Assembly: GCA_016927635.1 (NCBI GenBank)
Contig: JAFGMJ010000226.1
Span: 1-5,115, forward strand
Source of the DNA: Actinomycetota bacterium
Lineage (GTDB): Bacteria; Actinomycetota; Humimicrobiia; Humimicrobiales; Humimicrobiaceae
Direction of reading: 5' to 3'
DNA length: 5,115 nucleotides
Below, piece by piece: positions 4,994 to 5,115 of this stretch. Each line of letters begins with the position of its first letter. Position 1 is the stretch's first letter. Below the pieces are notes generated by a model that saw only the letters and a program-made list of their open reading frames with translations, was not told the DNA's origin and made no database searches. Made by a program: the position numbers and the translations under genes.

Positions 4994-5115
4994 ATGACTC
5001 TGAAAGAAAAATTAAGGCTTTATAGTACAACCACAGCGATAAAAAGTGTCATTAAGGTTCTTCCCAGGATTTCAGATGACAGGTGGCTGTCAATTGTCAA
5101 GGGAAGAGTCTATAA
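4994..5115 (+). CDS. N-terminus of an unidentified protein (cut by window edge)
   Basis: ATG 4994 is preceded by AGGGGG at 4981-4986, 7 nt away, and the frame is open to the right edge for 40 full codons. The visible part starts MTLKEKLRLYSTTTAIKSVI and continues to residue 40 with a basic, amphipathic, probably helical character; RISDDRW lies at 26-32. No signal peptide or membrane helix is visible and no family-defining motif has been reached. Such leaders occur in some radical SAM proteins, but this is only an impression. The short gap after the flavoprotein gene suggests cotranscription with it. Confidence 0.7.
   Translation, partial: MTLKEKLRLYSTTTAIKSVIKVLPRISDDRWLSIVKGRVY

Overview
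The window is AT-rich (about one third G+C by eye), uses ATA and AGA/AGG codons heavily, and has bacterial Shine-Dalgarno sequences (GGAGG, AAGGAG) in front of most genes. Together with the gene content (short Mrp/NBP35 ATPase, metallo-beta-lactamase-fold protein, glycine-rich zinc-ribbon protein, CoA-disulfide-reductase-like flavoprotein), this suggests an anaerobic bacterium of Clostridia-like or similar AT-rich type. The phylum cannot be fixed from the sequence. All supported genes are on the + strand. No tRNA, rRNA, CRISPR array or insertion sequence was seen.

Layout: (1) positions 1-81 hold a possible tail of an upstream gene and the leader of the first complete gene; (2) 82-528 is an OsmC/Ohr-family thiol protein; (3) 529-670 is a gap with a probable promoter and a 16-bp imperfect palindrome; (4) 671-3403 is a likely operon of four genes: Mrp/NBP35 P-loop ATPase (TTG start at 671), MBL-fold hydrolase-like protein, a 77-residue Gly-rich protein with six cysteines, and a six-helix membrane protein with conspicuous His/Cys motifs; (5) 3404-3593 is an intergenic regulatory region with a good sigma70-type promoter, a second copy of the palindrome at the expected transcription start, and an 8-bp inverted repeat just downstream; (6) 3594-4937 is a single-cysteine FAD/NAD(P)H disulfide reductase of the CoA-disulfide reductase/NADH oxidase family; (7) 4994-5115 is the start of a further gene cut by the window edge.

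The most interesting point is that nearly the same palindrome (14 of 16 positions identical) lies just after the predicted promoter in front of both the Mrp operon and the flavoprotein gene. This ties the two units into one candidate regulon that joins iron-sulfur or metal-cofactor handling (Mrp, MBL, zinc ribbon, membrane protein) with thiol/disulfide redox chemistry (flavoprotein, and perhaps the OsmC protein). The regulator is not in the window, and the joint function is an inference.
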